From the NCBI GenBank assembly GCA_947561715.1, contig OX387203.1, positions 8,556,001-8,620,000 of the forward strand: a stretch of DNA of 64,000 bases. Reading direction: 5' to 3'. Below the pieces are notes generated by a model that saw only the letters and a program-made list of their open reading frames with translations, was not told the DNA's origin and searched no databases. Below, one piece after another: positions 13,080 through 24,200 of this stretch; the stretch's first letter is position 1, and every line of letters starts with the position of its first letter. A program made the position numbers and the translations under genes. The DNA is from Ascidia mentula. Its lineage: Eukaryota > Chordata > Ascidiacea > Phlebobranchia > Ascidiidae.

Positions 13080-16000
13080 TGGAATGTTTTAGTGACATAC
13101 CTTGTTACAACTTAGGTGTAGACAACCCATATACCTACTATCCAACTGGTTTTCAACATGAGCTGCTATGCATGCGTCACTGTACTAAATCACAAAGAAA
13201 CAAATTTACATCAAACCCTCAAGCTAGTCGTAAACATTTCTGTAACAAGGAACTAATGTCTTGTTAATTACAGATATTCTAAATTTACTGCTATCATATT
13301 AAACTGCCTGATCAGCTAAAAAACTCAAACGAGGCCCAGGGTCCTGAATGCAGTAATTCAAACCTTGTCAGTGAAAGACAAAACCGACTGATTCAGCGTT
13401 ACGCCAAATGCATTTCCTGCTTCGCTTTTGCAACCACAGCCAAGAAGCACAAAACCACTGAAGGCATCCAGCAAAGCGCCGCTTCAGTCAAACAACGACG
13501 TCATTTTACGTGATGTGCCAATGTAGTGGCTCGATCGAATTTTGCAACCAACAAGATGAGATAACCGCCTATAAAACATTCATTAAGCAATGTTTGTTGA
13601 AAAACATCTACACAGAATGGCAAATAAAATTGTGATAACAACTACCCAGATCCATCTGTGCCAGATCGTTAATCTGTGCCAAAAAAACGTGCCGCTATAG
13701 AGGTTATAATGGCCGATAAAAATACAGACCACAGCTAATTACTGTTTAATATCAGGGTTCACACTAAATGCCCAAAACGGGTATATAATTCTTTGATGTA
13801 CTTGAATACGATTTTAAATTTGCTTTGCAATTAGCTTGTTAATAGCGAAGACAGCAAGTTTCTAGAGACTGGCCAAGCGATGGCAGCATCCGCAAATAAA
13901 GGAAACCATCAAAGTGGTGCCCTTGTAGCCGCCCACGACAGGGTGGTGGGCGTGGTCGAAGTGTAAACAATGGGCACTCAGCGACAAAAATCACTGACTA
14001 AGCGCAGTTTCAGGCTTGCTTGCTCCCACACTTATTGACATTTAGCACCCTATGTAGTAATGAATGACTGTTGTTTGTAACGTTTAAAACAACAATGCAG
14101 CAGAAAAAAGGTGCTATGAATAATTCAATACGCTCTGGTGCTTTCTTGCCAAACTGTCAAGCTCGTGAATACATGTTTAATGCGTAATTTTTTTTTATAA
14201 CGCCAAACGTGATCTTCATTCTTTCGTTGCAGTTTCACATTCAGAAATAGTTGTGCATCATTGCAGTACTTTATAATAAAAATAGCATTGTATCGTTTTG
14301 CGCTGCAAACAGCAGTTTACGTGACTGTACATGCCAATGGTCCAAAAGGAAGTCCGCTTGCAGCTTCCTGTCAAACTTACCTAACGGTCACGCCTGACAC
14401 ATAAATTGCCAAGCTCTCTCTACCATGCGTTGCTAACTGCCTAGTTACACCAGCATGTTGGTGTCCGTGCACCTAATCAAGCTTCAATGTTTAAAGCTGT
14501 TGCCTTCGCAATACGTCCTGCCTTATACACACACCTTTGTGACCTCTAAATAATTCATTACCTTGCGCAGTAAAAACCTATTTAAGTTTGTTGTTTACCA
14601 TCAGTGGACATTCGTGAGAAACCAGCGACAGAAAGAAGCTTGCGGCTGCGAACAAAAAGCAGTAAATCAATTATTTACACTTGCTTCACAACCTAATTAC
14701 GGCAAGGCCGATTACGCGGTTTATTATACGCGTCCTATAAAGCTGCTTTGTACTTCTCTCTGCAAGAAAGGCAGCGGTTTATTGATAAACTAATTGGTGC
14801 TTGCAATTGTGTTTATATCTCTTATGAATAGTACTGCGCCTCCTGCTGATTAAAGTTACAGCTTGATGCTAAATACTAACACAAAACAAGGCCAACCGGG
14901 TCAGCTATTCCACTCACTGCAAAAGCTAAAATTTCGTGCGACTACCATAGTACAGCCTCGCGAAACAAGCATGCCATTAAAAGTTCTACAACAATGGCTG
15001 CCTCGAAACCGCGGCGCAGTTCTCTCTCACCACAGACCCATACAAAACCACAGCGCCAATATAAACAAGTTGGTTTTGAAACCTACGACTACAAGTTAGC
15101 CTCGCCTTTACAAACACCTTGCAATGACTTGTGGCTGCTAAAAGTTGACCACAGCATACTTGTCAAGAATGGTGATATTCACTGAATAACTTGATCCACT
15201 GCTTTAACTCTGCGGCTATGAAAATGTCCTTTTGGGTGTTTACCGAATCGTCACCCTATATGCAATTGACAAAGCTATTAATTGCAACGAATACAGACAA
15301 AATCAGCGACAGGATTGTTTCGCTAGACGCGCAGTTTAAAACGTCACAAGCAATCTCACGGTTCACTGATTTTTGTGCTGGACTTAAACAAGGCTTTTCA
15401 CTAAATGCGGCGTCGCACTTAGCTTCCGGTAAGTCTGGTAGAAAGTCTTTTACAACTATGTTGGGCGTAATATCAAACCGAGGTCGGTGAATTTGTTATA
15501 TTTACAACTAAAGTTTGCTTTTTTTTATAACTAGCAATTTTGCAGCTTGTCTTTCTGTGTACGGAAGTTACTTTTCTAAGATTAGTTGTAATAACTGGCT
15601 TTCCATATGTTGCATTCAATTCTCATTGAACCTGTTGTCGTTCGTGTACTGCTTCACCTTAAGCCTCGCGACAAAATACACGGGTTCAACTAACCACCCT
15701 TCAAATCAGTTACAACCTTACAAGGCGTTCTTTTCAATAAGTCAACATTCTTATCGTGTTCATGCCCAACTCCATAAACTGGCAAAAGTTGATCTACCCG
15801 TAAAACACGCACATAGTGCAGCCTCGCCAAACTCAGCGCGTTACGCCCCGCGGCCAGCATCGCGCGGCGCGTTATCTCAATTCAATTTTTGTTCCAAAAA
15901 AGGGCAAACCGTTCCACCGAATGCTGAACCGCTCAGAAACGCGCGAATACCGCTGCTCAGTGATGCATGTCGTATCACGTGAAGGGCTCTGCAGCGCCAC

Positions 16001-16340
16001 GTTGCGGTTTACTTTAAACGTTTGAGATCTTTTTTGCTTTATTTTCGTTCAATAATTTCGCGTAGCTTTGTTTGTTGTCTAACTTCATAATTTGGATTTT
16101 AAAGAAAAGTTATGACTATTTGAAGCAAAGGGTTTTGAATTATGTTGGTTGAAAATACGACGAAGCCAAAGTGAGTTTGCGTGCCATCAATTTTGTGTTT
16201 AGCACATATTTGCAGCAGCAGTTTGCAGTAGTTTGAAATACATTAAACAGTATTGGAATATAAGCCCGGAAATCACTTGGCGTGCCATTAAGATCACCTG
16301 CGACGGATAGTAAGGATTTGTTTTATCGTATATTTCACTA
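13080..16340. other. Intergenic stretch upstream of LASP
   Basis: No gene recognised. From about 14560 to 16025 several plus-strand frames stay open for 60-155 codons (for example 15515-15982), which is unusual for this AT-rich window. They share no recognisable domain and switch frame repeatedly. A CpG-dense patch lies at about 15825-15880 (GCGCGTTACGCCCCGCGG and so on), the densest in the neighbourhood. This may be a regulatory region, an old element or an unrecognised exon. Confidence 0.4.
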
Positions 16341-16349
16341 CGTTCCTTG

Positions 16350-16760
16350 ACAACATATGTTCTTTATCAAAAGTACATTTTGCATGACAACATTTTTGGT
16401 AAAACTCAATTGACCCCTGCGTGGCGCTCGTAAGCAATTCCTAGCAATGGTCTTTAGTTACAAATAGTTTCTTTTTCAACCGAACAAAAATCAAAGTACG
16501 TCGCTATTAAATAATGGAGATTCGTGCTGTATAAAATAAGATTTTAAAACCATTGGGAGCAGTGAGACAGAAAAAACAAGAGTTTTTCTTGCTTGATTCG
16601 ATTTACCTACGCTCTTACACTGTAGCAGAACTTAACACAAGTAATACACAGAAAATGGAATCGAACAACGTGGCAGCGAAACAGCATATTTCATGAATGA
16701 AATAATATTCAAGCAGAACAGAAGCCTGCTGTCAACAAAAAATCGACTATGTATTACTGA
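16350..16760. repeat. Duplicated block B1 (SINE-free copy)
   Basis: Direct repeat partner of about 18070-18515. Shared words include GTGGCGCTCGTAAGCAATTCC, GGTCTTTAG, ATAATGGAGATTCGTGC and AAGCAGAACAGAAG. This copy keeps the uninterrupted target site ATAATGGAGATT at 16511-16522, which is split by a SINE in the other copy. Confidence 0.75.
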
Positions 16761-16904
16761 AGAGAAATCTGTCATTCACACAGCAGGAATTAACTCTTCT
16801 TGCTAGGAACCAACGGACCAGTCCTAGAGATCAAGGACCTGGAGATATTTTGAGGTAAAATGCAAATACGGTTATAAGGTGGAAAAAACGCTTGTACAAA
16901 ACCC

Positions 16905-17345
16905 GTGTGTACCATTAAGTTCCCCACGACAAAATATAAGCAAATATGCTTTAGTGACTGATAAAAGAAAACCAACACAAGTATATACGGGCATGGAATC
17001 GCAAATGCAAAAAAAAACACACGTGGAAATAATTTTTACACCCTCTCCTATTTTAGTAATAAGAGATTGAAAACGTGTCATACTTACCGGAATCTACGGT
17101 CTTCTTACCTTTTGCTCAGGGAGGTTCATCTTTCAATCGCGACAAGTCTGTATTTGGCAACAATGCAAATACTAATATTGCCTCACAGACCTGTTGAATT
17201 TAAAAGCAAACATTCTCGAGACATGACAGTGTGGCCATACAAGTACCCTATATCGTATAAACGTGTTTACGAATAACAATAAAACTTCACATATGACTGA
17301 ACTGTTTACAATTAGTAAATCACATCAGAATGGCGTAGAGCGATA
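16905..17345. repeat. Duplicated block A2 (contains broken LASP exon 1)
   Basis: Direct repeat of 12620-13075, about 4.3 kb away. The copy has diverged by roughly a fifth by eye, and its exon is frame-shifted, so it is not recent. Confidence 0.8.
17088..17129 (-). pseudogene. Broken duplicate of LASP first coding exon
   Basis: This 42-bp segment matches LASP exon 1 (12799-12841), including the ATG and the GTAAG donor. One base has been lost, so the frame shifts and reaches a stop within 12 codons. The first zinc-ligand cysteine codon is also changed (TGT to GAG). Flanking sequence on both sides matches too (about 12620-13075 against 16905-17345), so this is a duplicated genomic block and not a retrocopy. 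It lies upstream of the real exon on the same strand. It could still act as untranslated leader, but it cannot encode the LIM start. Confidence 0.85.
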
Positions 17346-17533
17346 TAAAGAAAGTTTCAACAATACAAATGTATTTTATTACTAGGACATATTTTGGAAC
17401 GCCGAATGTGATCTTAATTGTTATGTGATTAAAGAATAAAAAACTGGATCAATTGAAAAAACAATGGCCCTTGGCAGGCTGTCGATCGCACACCATATCG
17501 ATATGATTATACGTTAAATTCCACAAAGCGATC

Positions 17534-17905
17534 TGTGGACAGCTCAGATGGTGGATTTTTATTGAGAAAAATAAATTTCGCCTAAAACGGCATCATCAGT
17601 TTCACCAACTGTCAAAAAGAAAAAACAGAAAAAAAAGTACCCAAAAGTTAAAAATAAAATAAAAAAATAAATAAAAAGTATGAAATATTCGGTTTTTAAG
17701 CGATAACTAAGAAATAATAAAAGTATGAATTAACTGCATGGGGTTAAACCCGTCTGTACTCCTGTACTATCAAAACCACTGGCACTGACACCGAGTAAGC
17801 ACACGAACAAACAGAAGTAACTGAATGAAAAAAAAAACTGATGTTGCCGTTTTAGGCGAAGTATATTTTTCTCAATAGAAGTCCATCCGAGCTGTGTCAG
17901 ATATG
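17534..17905. mobile_element. MITE-like foldback element with 60-bp inverted ends
   Basis: The first roughly 60 bp (ACAGCTCAGATGG, TTATTGAGAAAAAT, TTCGCCTAAAACGGCATCAT) and the last roughly 60 bp are inverted copies of each other with few mismatches. The AT-rich interior of about 250 bp holds no ORF. Each end carries the CTGATGATGCC...GGCGAA hairpin also seen at 8.5 kb, 7.5 kb and 57 kb. Confidence 0.75.
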
Positions 17906-18069
17906 GTATCGGATAAAAACTCGTACACCATTAGGCGTGCCAGTAAAAACAACCTGTCGAGCTGACAGTGGCATGAGTGTCACGAGATTGTTACATTAAT
18001 AAGAATACAGTGTTTTGTTTTGTCGCATTTTTTCATACCAGCAGCAAACTTTGTGGACTTAAAAACCTA

Positions 18070-18515
18070 CAAACGAAACTTCCTTTATCAAACTTCCATT
18101 TTGGAAACATTTTTAGTACTAACTTGTCCCCTGGGTGGCGCTTGTAAGCAATTCCCGGACAAGGTCTTTAGATATAATGGAGATTTGGCCGGGAGATTGG
18201 CAGCACTGGTCAAGCGCCCGACCCACATATCAAGATGAAAAAATGATCGGGATTCGTGCCCAGGACATCCTGGGTTCAAGTCGCGGTGTGACAAAAAAAA
18301 TAATGGAGATTCGTGCGGTAAAAATTAAAATTTGTACCCAGTTAAGGCAGAAAATATACGTAACGTCAAAAAAGTTCTCTTGCTTGAACCTATAAATTTA
18401 ACCTCAGCATAATACATGAGTGATATGATAAACAAGCAGAACAGAAGTCTGTTATCATAAAATCTATACTTAACAAGCAGAACAGAAGTCTGTTATCAAA
18501 AAATCTATACTTTAA
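18070..18515. repeat. Duplicated block B2 (SINE-bearing copy)
   Basis: Same block as 16350-16760, interrupted by a 114-bp tRNA-like insertion. Near its right end the unit AACAAGCAGAACAGAAGTCT is present twice in tandem (about 18431 and 18472), where the other copy has it once. Confidence 0.75.
18186..18299 (+). mobile_element. Short tRNA-derived SINE with target-site duplication
   Basis: A 114-bp insertion is flanked by perfect 12-bp direct repeats ATAATGGAGATT (18174-18185 and 18300-18311). The matching empty site survives once at 16511-16522 in the paralogous block. Inside are an A-box-like TGGTCAAGCGC and a good B box, GGTTCAAGTC, spaced as in a tRNA, and the element ends in an A-rich tail. 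This is the structure of a tRNA-derived SINE moved by LINE-type retroposition. A related copy lies at 58325-58435 on the other strand. Confidence 0.85.
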
Positions 18516-21272
18516 AGCAAGTTTAAATTATTGTTGAAAGAACGGTGCCGAGGCAATTGTTTTGTGGTTGTGACGTTATTAATGTTATAAATATTGTAGT
18601 TTTAGGGAATACATTCTCACACTGGGTTCACATAGACCATGGAAGTTTGTATTAATTTTTATCATTCTAAACTTTATCAGCTGTATTATTTGATAGTTTA
18701 ATTCTAAATTGGTGACGCACGCAAGCCCAAAGAAAACGGCAACGAAGCACACACGACACGCCCCCTTGTTTTAACAAGTTATTGTAGCAAAACGCCACAC
18801 AGATATATATAATTAAATCGGTGCGTAACAAAAATGTTTTATTGAAATCGATGCTTTTTCTCTGCCAATTCTGTGGAAGTAGATAGGTTTGCAAAGACAG
18901 AACCATTATAACCATGCACCAAACGTAACGGCCGTTTGGTAACCACAAGATAATGGATGAAAATGTCATTTTCTGGCGCTGTACAGCATAAACATCCAAA
19001 GAATCTCCATTCACTGTCGTATGTAAAAGGCCATTTGGGCATATCCGTTGTAACGATGACAGAAAACAACTCTTTTCCTGTCTCAATGCACCACCAATGT
19101 GTCTAACCTTACAGCTGAAGGATCGGTCGATGTCATAAACGCGATGATTTAGCATGTGTGCCATCAGTGGCTATTTTTACGCTGTTGGTGCTTTATATTT
19201 TACCGAAATTAGAATGATCATTCTTATTTTACCAAAATTTTGGTAATGTTAGGTTGTTTTAATTTAGGTTTGTTTCGTTGCTCCTGTAAATCCATAGTGT
19301 TATAAGAGAACAGAGATAAGGTCGTTACCTAAAATGTATCGTTTTTACGACAGACAGTGATGAAATAGGCGAAACTTATTTTGAGATCTTAAAACACAAG
19401 ACAGTTTGATCAGCAGCGGCTTTGCGGATGCCTAATCCTAATTGATTATTTTTCTCCCACTGGCATTAGGACACAAGTCAATAATCAGTATCTGATCGAG
19501 ACGCCGCTGTGGGCCCTCGTTTCCGAAGCGTAAATCCGCTTTTAGGGCTTATGCGACGCCCACAAATTAATGGGGCTCGGACATGCCAGAGGTGGTCGAA
19601 TGGCGAAAGGTGAATAGAAATCAATGCGCTGCCATATTCCGCGTCTCCTACTAATAAATTATTTACGCTGATAACCCAAGGTTGTCTGCGAGGTTTAAAA
19701 CAAAGCCGTGGCCGCCTTTGAACTGATTCTTTTAACCCACAGGTGTTGGCGCGGTGGCATCGACGTCTTCTCACAAAATTAAGTCAAGCGGGTTGTCGAG
19801 CGACTCAACAGTTATCAATTAACGTTTACATGCGTTCGAGACAGGCCTAAGTGCTTTAAGACGTGCTATTAATGACCAAGCAATTAACGTTTGAAACATA
19901 CAGTGTTGCAGGGATGTAACTGTGGTTGAACTCATTAGGACGTTTCAGGCAAAATTTGTTACAACAATCCAATAATGAGATCAAGTAACTTCATAAGAAG
20001 GAATTATCATAAAGCATAATGACGTTGAACTGTGAGGCTATGAATTTGTTAGACAAAAGTGGTTTCAAAGCAGCGGAGAGACGAACCGCAGTTGTGGTGT
20101 CATGATCGATTCGGATGATGTTTACAGCTTTCACGCGGCCGCTCTTGGTCGGCCTTAAAAGCCTTCAACAAGCCGACGACGATTTTATGACCTCGGGTAC
20201 TCAGACTGGATACCTGCCATACTTTATGCAGTCATGACTTTTGCAGGTTTAAAGGTGTTCTACTGTTACGCAGAAGGGAGATAGACGATAACAAAGTTCG
20301 GTTTTATTTATAATAGTTATTAGTAGTTTTGTCGACTGCATTTATCCTTTGTAATGTTCCGGTTCAGTTGGGCGTGAATATTATGAGTCTCACGGATCGC
20401 TTCATTTCATGAGTTTGTTCTCGTAACCACTCGCAGGGCAAGGATGAGGTGGTATTTTCCTTCTCCGTGGTTCAGTGCGAAGCAGAAAGAGCAGAACAGA
20501 AATGATTTATTGCAACAAGGTTGAGCGTCATTGGCGTCTTCTTGTGAAAGCGTGAATTGACCACGTATTGTATTGTATCTGAAGTACAAATTATACGACG
20601 TGCTTATGTATGGGATGCGATGTGCAACAGTAGCAACGATAATTTGTTTAGATTTTTGTATTTTAAAAAATTAGTCGCTTATCATCAAAATTCAATCACA
20701 AGCATAGATGTTGCAAATTCCTGTATATTCGGGATTTAGTCACCATAACGAGTTGCGGTGCTTAAAAATCTCGTGACATAAAGCTGTTACTGAAACTACT
20801 AATATGTGGATCCAGTTAAAACTTTTAAAGTCATTATTTAGTAACATACTTCTATATTTTGTGCATTATGTAGATCAGCGTAGACCAACTGCAGGCCCGC
20901 GGGCCAATTTTGGTCCGCGATCTAATTTTCGTTGGCCACTAATTGTAACCTATCTGGGAAACAACTTTGTACGCCTGGCTTTGCATTGTCAAAACTAAAG
21001 TTCCCGTGGACACTACCGCTTACGTTAAAGAAGCAGCTTGACAATAAATGTCTCAGAACGCTATATAATGTAGACAGTAAGTACACGGGATTTATGAAAT
21101 AGTGATCAAGCCATTTTTCAGCCTAATAAGGTCACATTATGAAGCGTTGATTTAAAAATTACGTGATAACTTTATATTTTTTTAGCAGAGCAGCAACATA
21201 TACACGTGTAGGCCCCAAGGTTGTTCTTGAGTGACTGCATAATAGGCTCGTTAACGACGGTGGGCATTTACG

Positions 21273-24200
21273 ATGGCCACAAACAGCGTAATTACGAGTT
21301 CCCAGGTTGTACAAACAACCCTTGCACCAAACACTACAACTGAGGGATCGGTCGAGTTCATGAAGTACATCATCCTGCCCCTGTTCGGTGTGATATGCAT
21401 CGTCGGGCTGATGGGCAACGCTATGATCATGTATATCATGCAAGTCAAGGTGACACCTTTTGGCATACACTAATTCCATAGAAATACGTTTTGAATTTAC
21501 TTGTATCCAAACATGTATTCATCTTAACATGGGTCTAGGCCCTATTTATTATCACGAAACACAATTTTGATGATGCGAAACAAATTGACTTTTAAAAGCA
21601 AGTCAGCCATAACGAATCAATGAGGTGCAGAGAGTGCGCACTGTTTTGACCTGTTAGGTCTCATCACTGCAGCATTGTCTCTTGCAACTCTGCATTTCAC
21701 GCTGCCATTGTTGCCCCCGAGATGTCGCAAAGAATATTTTTTTTCAATAGATTTGCGGAACTAAAGACTTTGAGTCTTTATGTTCTTCAATAGTGGCTAC
21801 GTCATTTTTCTGCAATATTGTGAAAAACCATTGAAATAGCGATATATATCTGTTTTATTGTCATATCGTCGATACGAATTTGTCATGCCGTCGATACGAT
21901 GTTCAAATCGAATGCCTAGACATGTGATTGTCACGTTGGTTTACGTATCCGATACCGGTTTAAATCAAATGTGCAGGATTCAGAACCAAAATGTTTCCTG
22001 AATATGCCATGAGCAATGAATATGAAAATGACTTTCAAAACAAACCACTGCCATTGATTTTTATGACACTGACAGAGCGACCTTGTTAGTGAAACTATAT
22101 TTCCACTGTATGGCATATATAAATTTCGATGCAAAATTAGATTTTTCTCTTAAATAACATGACCTGGCGGAAAAATTTCATAGCCATCAAGGATTGGAAC
22201 TGCTGGTAATTTGTTCTATGAAGATGAATAGCTGACGTCAAATCTGACATAAAGCGCATCGACCTTAAGCAATTTTCGCCCGCCTAATGGCAAGGCTTTT
22301 CATAATAGCTTGTTTCATAATCTGAAATTCATTAGCAAACAACATCAGTAGGATTAATGCGGATTAATGCATTTCGTGCCCGTCGATGCAATTTCCAACC
22401 TGGTTGATAACTTACCCTTGTCTTAGATCCCCCAGAAGAGCATTACCGACATTTACGTCACAAACCTGGCTGTAGCCGATTTCATTTTTCTGTCTATGCT
22501 GCCATTCTGGACTGTAGACATGGGAATGGATGGACGGTAAGACCCACAACCTTTAAATCTCGATATTTAAACCAAATCACTATCGAATTTATTGCGAAGT
22601 CTGTGTGTTAAAAGCAGATGAAAGGGTACAAAGAGACATACATTTGGGCCCATTTGGCTAATGGGTGTGTGTGGAATAATCGATAACGTTGTAGTTGACA
22701 CAGATTACTCAGTTAACAAGTTCTGACAAAAATGTCTGTTTTGTTGTTTGGGCACTTTTATATCTTGCAACAACAAAGAGAAAAACAAATTGTAACGATT
22801 GGAAATGTACATCATGTTCTTCTGCGGCTTTTTCAATTGTTCGTCTAACCTGTATTGCTGCCATTGTTTGTAGGGGTGCGTGTTGAATCATTGGGCTTTC
22901 AAAAATCTAGTTCTATCCATTAAAGAAATATACAATCACCAAAGGAGGTTCGAGAATTGGATGGTGAATTTAAAAGGGGGGCCATTTCAAAAGTTTAAGA
23001 ATCGTTTTGCCTTGATATACATTTATTGACTAACATTACAGATGGATATTTGGCCGCGTGCTTTGCAAGCTTACTAGTGGGAGTACACACTTTCACATGT
23101 ACGCCAGCGTCTTCTTCCTCACCGCTATGTCAGTTGATCGTCTCTTCGCTGTTGTTTTCTATAGACACAGTCAAAAACTAAGGTATGTGGTGGCCATATT
23201 AGCTGAGATCAATTACCGCAACGTACCAACTAGTTGACATAAATATATGATGTGCAAAATAGTGTATTTCGTAAACCAATACTACATTGCATTCAAGTGC
23301 AACTGAACGCATTCATTAGAATCAGTATATATATATTTTCCGTTTACACCATAGGACTACACCGTATATTAACCGTATTTCCAAAACAAGCAGCACAAAA
23401 TTAAAAGGAGCCATTTACTGTCTGTTGAATATTTAATGCAAAAACCTTTAGCTTCTGCACACACACACAGGCATTGTGCCAACTTAAAACTTAATTTCCT
23501 TTTCTGGTCAAAGTCATGAATATTAATACAATGCTCTGTCAACGTTGTTCGACAGTCGTCACTCATGTAATTCGGTTAGTGCAGAGTTGCATGCACCCGA
23601 CAGGATAACGCCTAATTTTGATCGATGTCGGCACTATTTTACTTCCGTTACATGTTGTTATTTGGTCATTCACGTAATGTTAAGTTGTTAAAATTGTTGG
23701 TGCGATAATTCATAATTTTAATCGTGTTTCGTTGAATTTCCAGTGTTCTGTACCTTGATACCACCGATAAAAACTGCTTATAACTGCCCAACATCGATGA
23801 AATGCATTTCTGGCATTTTTTCATTTTAATTTAGAAAAATTGCGCAACGACTTAATATGAGATAAAAGATATAGTTTACCAAAGCAGTCAAGCTGCATTG
23901 TTTTGGCTTTCGTATGTTATAGCTTGCAATAATCCATACAGCTCTTGCAACGACGTTTTACATAATGAAAAATATATTCGAAGCCATAAACTGTATATGT
24001 AAAGTCCACGCAACATGAATCTGAAAGAGCAATACGGTGGATTCTATTTTAGCGAGGGCTTGTCTGAGATTTACATGCGAAAATCCCTTCAAAATGGCCA
24101 CTTCATGCAGCTTCACGTTTAAACAGGATTATCATTTACACAGTGCTTATTGCCCTTTAGGTCAAGACGAGGAGCTCTGATTGGCTCCATCATCGTGTGG

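Larger units (their letters stand above)
17906..21272. other. Intergenic stretch before the peptide GPCR
   Basis: Apart from block B2 and its SINE, no gene is recognised. The longest open frame is 18667-19164 (-), 165 codons starting with ATG. It has no domain I know, overlaps another open frame (18839-19069 -), and shows no conserved motif. I rate it a weak hypothetical. A fragment near 20890-20935 (GGCCCGCGGGCCAATTTTGG) resembles hAT-type terminal sequence. Confidence 0.4.

Noticed and set aside
15515-15982. 155-codon plus-strand ORF as a gene
   Set aside because: Low-complexity composition, no recognisable motif, and no ATG-centred or splice-phase support.
18203-18292. Functional tRNA gene
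   Set aside because: A- and B-box-like sequences are present, but the cloverleaf arms do not pair well and the segment has an A-tail and target duplication, so it is a SINE.
18667-19164. 165-codon minus-strand ORF as a real gene
   Set aside because: No domain, no splice partner, and a second overlapping frame is also open. A chance ORF of this size is plausible in 64 kb.
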